Positions 54,966-64,000 of a stretch of DNA of 64,000 nt are shown piece by piece (within the stretch, counting starts at the first letter, position 1; each line of letters starts with the position of its first letter). The stretch comes from Hemicordylus capensis (Eukaryota; Chordata; Lepidosauria; Squamata; Cordylidae). A program made the position numbers and the translations under genes. The DNA lies in NCBI RefSeq assembly GCF_027244095.1, contig NC_069659.1, positions 351,764,750-351,828,749 on the forward strand, in the 5' to 3' direction. Below the pieces are notes generated by a model, which worked only from the letters and a program-made list of their open reading frames with translations, ran no database searches and was not told the DNA's origin.

Positions 54966-57591
54966 AAAGGTAGTCGGCCTGTGTGAAGGCCGCACCACAG
55001 CAGATGGAGATCATATGGTGACTGTTCCTCCATGTAAAAACGGAAACAAACAAAAAACACACACACACAAACCCTTAACATGGAAAAGTGGGGTGTTAGC
55101 TTCTAGCTTATCTGTGCGCTAGCACAGCTGTAGCCTAGCATGCCAGCTTTCTCTGGGCAGAATTTATGTAGCTCACCAGATTTTATATTGCTTGGTGGTG
55201 TAGAACTTAAGGTACCCATGAGGCAGAATTCTGTTTTAATCACAGGACAGGGCAGTTCATTATATCTGAAGGAGGAGATTCTCAATGACCAGCCTCCGAA
55301 GAGATTTGCAATATTAAAAGTCAAAAGCGAGGGGGCACACAGAGCTGGAAGTACCAAGGAAGATGAGAGATTGCTTAACAGACATGAGAGAGAGAGCTAA
55401 TGCAGTTCACCTTTATTGGGATTAACTGTTTGTGTGAAGCAGAGCAGTAGGCAGGCACATGAAAAGGACTGAACAACAATTTTATTAAGAATCACAATAT
55501 TATTCAGCATTCACACCATGCTAGGAATTTGCCGACAAGGGAACTGTGGAGAGCTTTGCCTGAACATTGGACATTCTCCAATCAGGACTGTGCCAAGAGT
55601 TTGCTTGATTTTGGGGGGTGGAAAGTAGGGTTGATCTGAAAGTGTTTCTGCCCCCATTTTCTCGGTGCACATTGCAGGTGGCAAAAACAGGGAGAGGAAT
55701 TCTGAGTGTTTTCAGACGGTGGGGCAGGGCGGCTCGCCAATGAGTCAAGGGGAGGCAACAATCTCAGGTGGCTCTGGCGCCCTGGGGCGGTGAGTTGAGG
55801 CCACCCTGCCCTGCCTTCACCACCAGGGGGCATCACCTTGCCTGCTTCACCACACACCACTCCCTGCCTTGCCACGCGTCACCATTTCCCAGCCAGCTAG
55901 CACAGTGCTAGGCAGCTGGATCACATCTGGCCTTGCCTGAGGCCACCGCCTCACTTTGCCTCATAAAAGGGCCGCCCAGGGACAACCTGGGCTCCGTGAA
56001 CTTTGAGGGCTTGAAAATCTCGCCTCTCCTTAGTGGCAAGCTTTTTTGAGCCCCCCCCCAAGTTGTTCCCAGAGCTTGGGTAAGTTTGTCGGCCTCTCCA
56101 ATGCTATCATCAGAGCAGACATACTCCGAGGATGAAGATTCACCATTATATTGTAGCTCAAGAGCGGTAGATCAACCTTGGGCCAAAGGTCACGATGGTC
56201 GAGGCAGTAGGATTATTTCCAGCCCGCCAGTCAAGGGCTCATGTTACCTTTGACTCCCGCAAGGAGGGGTGGAGGGAGTGGGATTCATACGCATCCAGAT
56301 TCTCTGTACACCAGCTTTGTGCCATATAGGCACACAGACTTCTCTCTCTCCCCGTCCAGAAAGACACGAGTAATGTAACTCAGCTACGTTTTTCTGATTT
56401 AAAGTAAAGTTTCTTCCAGTTATGGATTCTGATTCTGAATGGTTTCTTCAAATCCCAGCTCTGCTAACAGCTGGGGAGCCAGGTTGGGGAACCCGCCCGT
56501 TGCAGGGTGCAGACTGCCTTTCGCGGCTGCAGTTCCTGTGGGAGCATCCAGAACTCTGTGCTGTAGTTGTGGGATGAGGCTCCCTTCAGGCATCTCTCTC
56601 TCTCTCAGCACCTCCCTTCAGCTCACTTCAAAGAACATGAAGTTCTGGAAAGCAACGAAGAAACAGGTCACAATTCCCATATTCTCTCCACAGAGTCTGG
56701 ACAGGCATGGGCACAGTTTGAAAGTGCTGGCCTAGTTCTCTCTGAGGTGATTTACCTGTTGGGACTTCTCTGCGGCAAGAGAATCCCTTTCTCATTATAG
56801 CAGAGTGCACAGAAGCACAACACAGCGGAATTTAGTTAGGCATGCGTGTACGCTGAGAGTAAAATAACTTGGAGCCAGTTCATAGTTGCAAATCAATAGA
56901 AGTGGTATTTATTAGAGAACTCCATTCTAGATAGGAAAGTGAGGAGTTAGGATCTCTCATCTATCTAGCTAGCTGGATGCAGATGGATTCTGCATCTTCT
57001 CTGCACACATGGTGCAGGGAGAGGAGCTTGCCGTGTTGCAATGTAGAAGGACAGGTAGGGAAGAGAAGGAGGAAGTTAATCCCTAAGAGTACCAATCTAC
57101 ATTTCAAAAGGGATAGTGTCAGAGCAGTAGAGAAGGGATGACCAGTGTCTTGACCCTCTAGCCCTCTGACTCACTAGTCTGTCCTCCACTGTCTGAGACA
57201 AGAGACAGCGCAAAGTCCTTAATTTCCAACATTACCCCTGTGTGGGCTGAAGGTGAGGACTCACAGGATTGCATGCTCCTCCAATTAAAACACACACACA
57301 CACACACACACAACGTCCTACACACAGAAAAGGAGCATGTTGGAAAGTAGGCTAGATTAAAGCCCCTGTCCCTGACACCTGAGCCTTTATTCCACCACCA
57401 AGTAAAACAAACACTATTAAGACATTCAGCACTATTAATAACAAGCAAAACACTCTCCAGCTGGAAAGAATGTGTGTGCAGGATCATAAAGATGGGCTTC
57501 AGCTGAGTGGCTGAGCAAGCGGCAGCCCTGATTTCCCTTCTTGGTTCTTCCCTGACTATCCCGATTCCTTTTACTCAGGCATTGGGCAGGC
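54966..57591. other. Intergenic, unassigned
   Basis: A (CA)n tract lies at about 57291-57312. An 86-codon frame at 55140-55400 has no recognised domain. Bases 56850-57180 are compositionally distinct but match no family that I can name. Confidence 0.35.
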
Positions 57592-57782
57592 TGGTGGTGA
57601 CTGTAGATCAGTAGAAGAGCACCTGCTTTGCATGCAGAAGGTCCCAGGTTCAGTCCCTGGCATCTCCCCGCTGGGCTGGGTATGACTCCTGCCTGCAACC
57701 TTGGAGAGCTGCTGCCAGTCAGTGTAGCCATCACTGAGCCAGTTGGACCAAAGGTCTGACTCAGTAAGGCAGCTTCCTATGC
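57592..57782 (+). mobile_element. tRNA-Ala-derived SINE, well preserved
   Basis: The head reads ACTGTAGATCAGTAGAAGAG, CACCTGCTTTGCATGCAGAA and GGTTCAGTCCCTGGCATCTC, very close to tRNA-Ala(UGC) including the TGC anticodon. The body and tail (GACTCAGTAAGGCAGCTTCC) follow. Confidence 0.9.
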
Positions 57783-57796
57783 ATTTTGCCTTGTCC

Positions 57797-59078
57797 TAAG
57801 AACATAAGAACAGCCCTGCTGGACCAGGCCCAAGGAAGCCCTTCTAGTCCAGCATCCTGTTTCACACACTGGCCACCAGATGCCACTGGAAGCCTACAGG
57901 CAGGAGTTGAGAGCATGCCCCCCCTCCTGCTGTTACTCCCCTGCAACTGGTACACAGAGGCATCCTGCCTTGGAGGCTGGAGGTGGCCTGTAGCCCTTCG
58001 ACTAGTACCCCTTGATAGACCTCTCCTCCATGAAGTTATCCAAGCCCCTCTTAAAGCTGTCACCACATCTTGTGGCAGAGAATTCCACAAGTTGATTGTG
58101 CATTGCGTGAAAAAGTACCTCTGTTTGCTGGTCCTAGATTTCCTGGCAAACAATTTCATGGAGTGACCCCTGGTTCTAGTGTTATGTGAGAGGAAGAAGA
58201 ATTTCTCTCTATCCACTTTCTCCAGTCCATGCATGATTTTATAGACCTCTATCATGTCTCCCCGCAGTCATCTTTTTTCTAAACTAAATAGCCCCAGGTG
58301 TTGTAGCCTTGCCTCTTAAGAAAGGTGCTCTAGGCCCCTGATCATCTTGGTTGCCCTCTTCTGCACCTTTTCCAGTTCTACAATGTCCTTTTTTAGATGT
58401 GGTGACCAGAATTGTACACAGTACTCCAGGTGTGGCCACACCATAGTTTTATATAAGGGCATTTTAATATTAGCCGTTTTATTTTCAACTCCCTTCCTAA
58501 TGATCCCTAGCATGGAATTGGCCTTTTTCACAGCTGCTGCACATTGAGTCGACACTTTCAATGAGCTGTCTACCACGACCCCAAGATCCCTCACTTGATC
58601 AGTCACTGACAGCTCAGATCACATCAGCGTATACTTGAAGTTGGGGTTTTTCGTCCCAATGTGCATCACATTACACTTGCCAACAGTGAACCACATTTGC
58701 CACTTTGTCGCCTACTCCCCCAGTTTGGAGAGATCCTTTTGGAGCTCCTCACAATCCCTTTTGCATTTCACTACCCGAAAGAGTTTGGTATCATCTGCAA
58801 ATTTGGCCTCCTCGCTGCTTACCCCTACGTCTAGATAATTTATGAATAAATTAAAAAGCACCGGTCCCAGTACAGATCCCTGGGGGACCCCACTTCTTAC
58901 TTCCCTCCGTTGTGAAAACTCTCCATTTAGACCTACCCTCTGTTTCCTGTCTTTCAACCAGTTAGCAATCCACACATGTACTTGTCCCCTTATCCCGTGA
59001 CTGCTAAGTTTCCTCAGGAGTCTTTGATGAGGAACTTTGTCAAAAGCTTTTTGGAAGTCCAGGTAGACTATGTCAATA
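57797..59078 (-). mobile_element. CR1 LINE, longest copy (about 1.3 kb)
   Basis: On the minus strand from high to low coordinates it encodes the RT end: WIANWLKDRKQRVGLNGEFS, GVPQGSVLGPVLFNLFIN and KFADDTKLF (catalytic ADD). Then come [40 protein letters not shown], and the C-terminal IEVYKIMHGLEKVDREKFFF. It is 5' truncated near 59078 and has frame breaks. Confidence 0.93.
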
Positions 59079-59147
59079 TACTATCCTGTCTTCCAGCCAA
59101 ATAATTATATGTTCATATAATGAACATTATATGATGTTTATCATATA

Positions 59148-59366
59148 AGCCAGCATGGTATAGTGGTTAGAGTGCTGGACTAGGACTGGGGAGACCCGAG
59201 TTCAAATCCCCATTCAGCCATGAAACTAGTTGGGTGACTCTGGGCCAGTCACTTCTCTCTCAGCCTAACCTACTTCACAGGGTTGTTGTGAGGAGAAACT
59301 TAAGTATGTAGTACACCGCTCTGGGCTCCTTGGAGGAAGAGTGGGATATAAAATGTAAAAAAAAGA
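59148..59366 (+). mobile_element. tRNA-derived SINE with L2-like tail
   Basis: GGTATAGTGGTTAGAGTGCT (A box) and CGAGTTCAAATCCCC (B box) open it, and GAGTGGGATATAAAATGT with an A tail closes it. It is close to the copy at 13885-14098. CCAGCCAAATAAT occurs at about 59094 and again near 59389, outside the SINE. Confidence 0.88.
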
Positions 59367-59499
59367 AGATCATAAATAATATATGTCCCAGCCAAATAAT
59401 CCTTTGCCTGTCTGCTGTCCTATCATCCACCTTTTCTCTGCCGCTTCCCTGACCCCTTGTTTCCTCTGCCTCTCTGAAAGAGCCAGATGGTCTCAAAAA

Positions 59500-59612
59500 T
59501 ATACGAAAAGTCCTGCTGGATCAGACTGAAGACCCATCGTGACCTGCATCCTGTTTCCCATAGTAGCCAACCAGATGCTTCCCAGAAGTCCACAAGCAGG
59601 GCATAATACTAC
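59500..59612 (-). mobile_element. CR1 3' tip, old copy
   Basis: CTGCTGGATCAGACTGAAGA and CATCCTGTTTCCCATAGTAG are diverged CR1 tip sequence. Confidence 0.65.
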
Positions 59613-60359
59613 TTCAAAATCTGGAGTTTCGATTTTGCTATTTCAACATTGAAAAATGAAAGCAAAAAATAACCATCAAAAGAAATCAGTTATGAAAGAC
59701 CTCCTACACTGGGAGAACTGTAACTGACACGGGGCAATTCACATGACATGAAACGGACATGGGGCAATTCACAGAAAGACCATGGGGAGAGACAATTACA
59801 GTTTAATGCCCCCCGGCCAAATAATCCAGAATCAATCAAATGGGCAAAACCTGCAATACACTTGTAATTGAAGGTGCCAAAGACCTTTGCTGAATGGAAC
59901 TTACTTGTGAGTAGACACACTAGAAGGATACTGGCCATGAGGAGGGGCAGTGGTGGATTATATAGTGTAATATGAAACACTGTGTGGATCCACCATTTCA
60001 ACTCCATGTACAGAAAATGTCTCAGGAACACTAAAAGGCCTCCATGTGGAAACGCTCAGGATTGAGGTGAGCTACCAAATTCACCTTGAGAGGTAAAATC
60101 AGGAGTGAAGTTAAAACAGACTCATTTTAGGGAGGGGAGGCAGACTCATGCATCCCTCAATGTGTGCATTGATGCCTTTAATCCAGATCTATGAGCTGTG
60201 GCAGCAGAAAGCAACCGGTAGAGGGCACCGTCACACCATTGTCAATGAAAAATAGCAGCAACTGATTTTCAAACTCAGGTACAGATGGACAGCTTGTCTT
60301 CAAGTGCCTTGGTTAGGAAAGAGACTGAAAGTAGCACAGGCGGTATCATAAAGCCATTA
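59613..60359. other. Intergenic, unassigned
   Basis: ACATGGGGCAATTCACA occurs near 59758 and in similar form near 59730, a short imperfect duplication. Nothing else is recognised. Confidence 0.35.
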
Positions 60360-60531
60360 TATCAGGGGTGCTCAAATCTGAGTCCCCAGATGTTGTTGGA
60401 CTACAACTCCCATCATCCCCAGGCACAATGGCCCAAGGGGTTGATGTAGTCAACATCTGAGGATCAAATCTGAAAACCCTTGCATTATAACCGCCCGGAG
60501 CCATTTTTAGAAGGGCGGTATATACATCAAA

Positions 60532-60566
<35 letters not shown>

Positions 60567-60568
60567 AT
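60360..60568. mobile_element. Palindromic hAT MITE followed by L2-type tail and (AAAT)n
   Basis: 60360-60485 has AGGGGTGCTCAAATCTGAG and the CCCCAGATGTTGTTGGACTA arm. 60488-60568 has AACCGCCCGGAGCC...GGGCGGTATATACATC and an (AAAT)n run. Confidence 0.75.
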
Positions 60569-61168
60569 GTTGATCTGTGGTACAGCTACAGTTGGAGGCC
60601 TTGGTTCAGTTTTGGCAGCTGCATCTTAAAAAAAAATATTATCACACACCTGAAGCAGCAACAGAAAAGGGCGAGCAAAATGACCTTCCCTGCAAAAGAA
60701 GGTGCAGCTTCCAAGTTTTGAAAGAAGCTGGGTAAACAGAGACCTAACAGGGAATTACAATTCGTAGCAACCCATCCCACTCTGCCAGAGAGCTGAGCTG
60801 GCTGTAGGCTGGCCATCCGTCAGGTAGAGCTGTGCATGAATAGCCAACCTGCAGCCAGCGTGGCTTTCGGCTGAGAGAGGAGCAACCTGAGCTGCCGCCG
60901 GAAAGCAGAGGCAGCTGTGCCTCCTTTGACGGCCCCCTGGCTCGTTGGGATGGGCTGCTACTGGTTACTAAGTGTATACAGCATCAGGAGAGTGGATAAA
61001 GGCAGGTTTTTCTACACACAACCAGAATTCAGAGTTACCTGATGAAGTTCACCTAGGCAGGAGATTCAGGACAAACCAAAGAGAGCATTTCTTCACAAAG
61101 CACATCTTTACTTTCTGACATTTATGCCCACAAGTTGTGACAATGGCCACAATGCTTTTAAATCAGAG
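60569..61168. other. Intergenic, unassigned
   Basis: Nothing recognised. Confidence 0.35.
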
Positions 61169-61454
61169 CAGGAGTTCTCAGTCTTGGGTCCTTGGATGTT
61201 GTTCGACTACAACTCCCATCATCCCCAACATAGTAACCTCCTGCCTTTGTGGCTGGGGATCAGTGTTCCCTCTAACAGGGATTCCCAAATGTTGTTGACT
61301 ACAACTCCCATCATCTGCAGCCAAAGGCCACTGCAGCTGGATGCTGGGAGTTGTAGTCAACAACATCTGGAAAACCCTGGTAGAGGGAATAGTGCTGGGG
61401 ATGATGGGAATTGTAGTCCAACAACATCCAGAGACCCAAAGCTGAGAACCCATG
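61169..61454. mobile_element. Palindromic hAT MITE split by another MITE
   Basis: The outer copy opens CAGGAGTTCTCAGTCTTGGG and closes AAGCTGAGAACCCATG. The flanks AATCAGAG and AATTAGAC match at 6 of 8 positions. Its loop is interrupted by the inner MITE. Confidence 0.88.
61261..61394. mobile_element. CAGTG-type MITE nested in another MITE
   Basis: It runs from CAGTGTTCCCTCTAACAGGG to TAGAGGGAATAGTG. CTGGGGAT stands exactly on both sides (61253-61260 and 61395-61402), an 8-bp hAT target duplication inside the outer MITE. Confidence 0.95.
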
Positions 61455-61460
61455 AATTAG

Positions 61461-63040
61461 ACAAATTCATGGAAAATGTGTCTATCAACATACCTTTAGT
61501 GCTGGGGGACTTCAATATCCACTTTGGGGCTGACTTGTCTGGTGCGGCTCAGGAGTTCATAGTGGCCATGACAAATACGGGCCTATCCCAACTAGTTTCA
61601 GGACCAACTCGTGTTGCCAGCCACACACTCACTGGTGGGAACCTGGAATAGGGAACTCACCAGGGCAGTAGACACGATCACTCCTAAGTGTCCCTTCCGG
61701 CCTGCTTTAAGAGTCACCCATTGATATACAGAGGAGTTGCGGAGTCCTGAGCAGCAAGGTAGGTGACTGGAGCACAAGTGGAGGAGAACTCAGCTCGAAT
61801 TTGACAGGACACAGCATAGAGCCCATTTGAAGGTCTATGCAGAAGTGGTGTGTGCAGCAAAAAAACCCAGTTCTGGTCTGCACGCATCGCTTCTGCAGCT
61901 TCACGTTCAGCGGAGTTTTCCCGGGTTGTGAGAAGCTTGATTCAGGCTCCTTCCATTTCGAATCAGTCCCCGGGGATTTTGTTCTGCTGTAAGGCTTTCA
62001 ATGGGTTCTTTGCGGACAAAATCTCCTGTATTCGGGCCGATTTGGACTCCACTGCTTCTGCAGAGTCTATTAAGGTGGTGTCCAGCAATCCCTCTTGCGG
62101 TATGAGATTGGATCAGTTTCAATCTGTGATGCCTGAGGACGTGGACAAGCTGCTTGGGGTGGTGCGGCCTATCACTTTTTCTCTGGACCCTTGCCTGACT
62201 TGGCTGCTTCTACCTAGAAGAGAGATTGTTGGAAATGGCCTAGTTAATATCATTAACTCATCGCTGAGGGAGGGTAGGATGCCTCCTTGTTTGAAGGAGG
62301 CAGTGATTAGACCACTTCTTAAGAAGCCTTCCCTAGATCCCTCAGTGATGGACAGTTCTAGGCCAGTCTCCCATGGTTGGGGAAGGTGATTGAGAGAGTG
62401 GTGACTAACCAGCTCCAGGCGGTTTTGGAGGAAACCAATTATCTAGACCCATTTCAAACTGGCTTTAGAGCAGGCTATGGGGTTGAGATGGCCTTGGTCA
62501 GCCTGATGGATGACCTTTACCAGAGAATCGACAGAGGAAGTGTGACTCTGTTGGTTCTTTTGGATCTCTCGGCGGCATTTGATACCATCGACCATGGTAT
62601 CCTTCTGGATCGCCTGGGGGAGTTGGGGATAGGGGGCACTGCTTTGCAGTGGTTCCGCTCCTATCTCTCAGGCAGATTCCAGATGGTGGAGCTTGGTGAT
62701 GGTTGCTCTTAGAAATGGGAGCTATTATATGGAGTCCCTCAGGGCTCCATTCTGTCGTCAATGCTTTTTAATATCTACATTAAACCGCTGGGTGAAGTCA
62801 TCAAGAGATTGGTGCAGGGTGTTATCAGTATGCTGATGACACCCAAATCTATTTCTCCTCCTCCTCCTCCTCCTCCTCCTCCTCCTCCTCCTCATCATCA
62901 TCATCATTATCATCAGGAAATGGCACTCATTCCCTAAATGCCTGCTTATGGGCAGTAATGGGCTGGATGAGGGATAACAAATTAAAGCTGAATCCAAGCA
63001 AGACGGAGGTGCTCATTGTGGGGGATCAGAATTTCCAGAT
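61461..63040 (+). mobile_element. L2-clade LINE, endonuclease to RT
   Basis: 61497-61620 encodes the endonuclease end (LGDFNIHFGADLSGAAQEF, then LVSGPTRVASHTLT). 62221-62360 encodes linker and early RT (VNIINSSLREGRMPPCLKEA, then RPLLKKPSLDP). 62377-62700 encodes TNQLQAVLEETNYLDPFQTG, LLDLSAAFDTIDHGILLDRL (first catalytic Asp) and WFRSYLSGRFQ. 62930-63030 encodes LKLNPSKTEVLIV. Frames are broken, a TCC repeat interrupts the YADD-region segment, and the 3' end is missing. Confidence 0.9.
62857..62912 (+). repeat. (CTC)n/(ATC)n microsatellite within the L2 copy
   Basis: About thirteen CTC/TCC triplets are followed by several ATC triplets, replacing the L2 sequence between the YADD-region motif and the next block. 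Confidence 0.9.
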
Positions 63041-63351
63041 TTTTAAAATGCTGGTTTTAAGCTACTTTTCCTGAAAATGCTGGAGCAAATAGGGAGAGGC
63101 ACTGACATAGAATCATTAGCATGATAAGGGGGATGTTCTCCTTAGAAATGCAGATATCACTCTTTAGGAAATTCTTGCTCTCCCTCCCCCCCATTGGCAA
63201 GATGGAAAACACGGAGCATGCCATGTGAACTTGTTTCAAAACAAAATCCAAAAGCAGAGGGGAGGGGCTGCTTCCCTCAATGCTGCATGTGTAGTTCGAA
63301 GTGGCTTCGCTCAACATTTACCCTGAAGCATGAAGCCATGTATGAATAGCT
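63041..63351. other. Intergenic, unassigned
   Basis: Nothing recognised. Confidence 0.35.
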
Positions 63352-63475
63352 CCCTGGTAGGGTTAGGAAAGACTCCTGCCTGCAACCTTGGAGAGGTTCC
63401 ACTGCCAGTCAATGAAGACGATAGTGAGCTAGATGGCCCATTGGTTTGTCTCAACAAGTCAGCTCCCTATGTTTC
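63352..63475 (+). mobile_element. SINE body and tail fragment
   Basis: AAAGACTCCTGCCTGCAACC, GAGCTAGATGGCCCATTGG and CAGCTCCCTATGTTTC match the shared SINE 3' half; the head is missing. Confidence 0.75.
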
Positions 63476-63561
63476 TGTCTTCATACCCTGCTTGTGAGTT
63501 TCCGGAGGTATTCTGGCTACTGCGGAAAAGAGAATGCTGGCTTAGACAGACTCTTTATCCC

Positions 63562-63645
63562 AGGGCTCCTCAAACTTGGCTCCCCAGATGGTCTTGGACT
63601 ACAACTCCCATCACCCGCAGCCACAACAGCCTACTGGTCTCTCTG
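63562..63645. mobile_element. MITE half
   Basis: AGGGCTCCTCAAACTTGGCT and GGACTACAACTCCCATCACC give the left arm only. Confidence 0.65.
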
Positions 63646-64000
63646 GTCCAGCAGTGCTGTTCTTCTGTTTATTCAGCTCAGAGGTACAGTTGGCTGGGTG
63701 GCCAGTGAACAGTGTGGCCAGCCTGTGTTGATGGGCCATGAGACAGCAGAGGTCTTACTGCCCAGAGGAGGAAACACAGCAGAATCCAGAACTGCCTGCT
63801 GACGTCTGGCCAAGGGAACTGCCTGGCAATGAGCTCACCTCTTGTGCACTTACCACCAAGAATGCTGCGCCCAGAAGGCAGCCGCGTTCCTCGTTGCTCA
63901 AGTCTGATGCAACTGCCAGAGAGAAGAAGGAGGGGTGAGGGTGTTTGCAACAGATCAGTAGCGAATGTCACAGGAAATGCCCATTTCCCTCGGACAGGGT
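63646..64000. other. Intergenic, unassigned, window end
   Basis: No exon or repeat is recognised. Confidence 0.35.

Noticed and set aside
55140-55400. 86-codon frame (MPAFSGQNL...), possible exon or pseudogene
   Set aside because: I recognise no family, and no flanking exons are visible.
57592-57665. A genuine tRNA-Ala gene
   Set aside because: The A box and stems carry substitutions and the sequence continues into the SINE body and tail.
60535-60567. (AAAT)n run as a CRISPR-like or regulatory array
   Set aside because: It is the usual A-rich tail of an L2-type element that expanded as a microsatellite.

Overview
The window looks like nuclear DNA of a squamate reptile (lizard or snake). 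The clues are a Sauria-type SINE, an RTE/BovB LINE, many CR1 and L2 fragments, and dense families of short tRNA/5S-derived SINEs and palindromic DNA transposons. Genes are spliced with GT-AG introns, and most of the sequence is intron or intergenic repeat. I cannot fix the species.

Two protein genes are supported, both on the + strand. At 2718-4313 lie the last two coding exons of a CYP2-family cytochrome P450, including the haem-cysteine loop; the rest of that gene would lie upstream of the window. From 8596 to 42342 runs a complete EIF4E2 (4EHP) gene in seven coding exons. It encodes 234 residues, nearly identical to the human protein as I remember it, with the cap-stacking residues Tyr78 and Trp124 and the partner-binding Trp95 in place. 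The start codon sits in a CpG-rich, TATA-less promoter with ETS-like sites and a pair of p53-half-site-like decamers about 300 bp upstream. A poly(A) signal lies about 380 bp after the stop. I recognise no host gene from about 42.75 kb to the end.

The rest is repeats. Five groups matter. (1) A tRNA-Ala-derived SINE, and a longer relative in which a piece of 5S rRNA is joined in front of a decayed copy of the same tRNA-Ala unit. (2) Foldback hAT-type elements with TAGGGATGTGCAC-like ends; one is 1,628 bp long, has arms built of ~150-bp tandem units and is flanked by an exact 8-bp target duplication. (3) ~135-bp palindromic hAT MITEs (core CAGATGTTGTTG...CAACAACATCTG), about twenty copies, several nested in other repeats. 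(4) CR1, L2 and RTE/BovB LINE fragments. (5) Smaller palindromic elements of the TA-target type.

The nesting gives a relative chronology: SINEs inside hAT elements, hAT MITEs inside SINEs and inside other MITEs, and a CR1 inside a SINE. No intact retrotransposon, viral element, CRISPR array or bacterial-type system was seen. The most interesting material is the 5S-tRNA chimeric SINE, the giant tandem-armed foldback in EIF4E2 intron 6, and the repeated use of one SINE site by a MITE.
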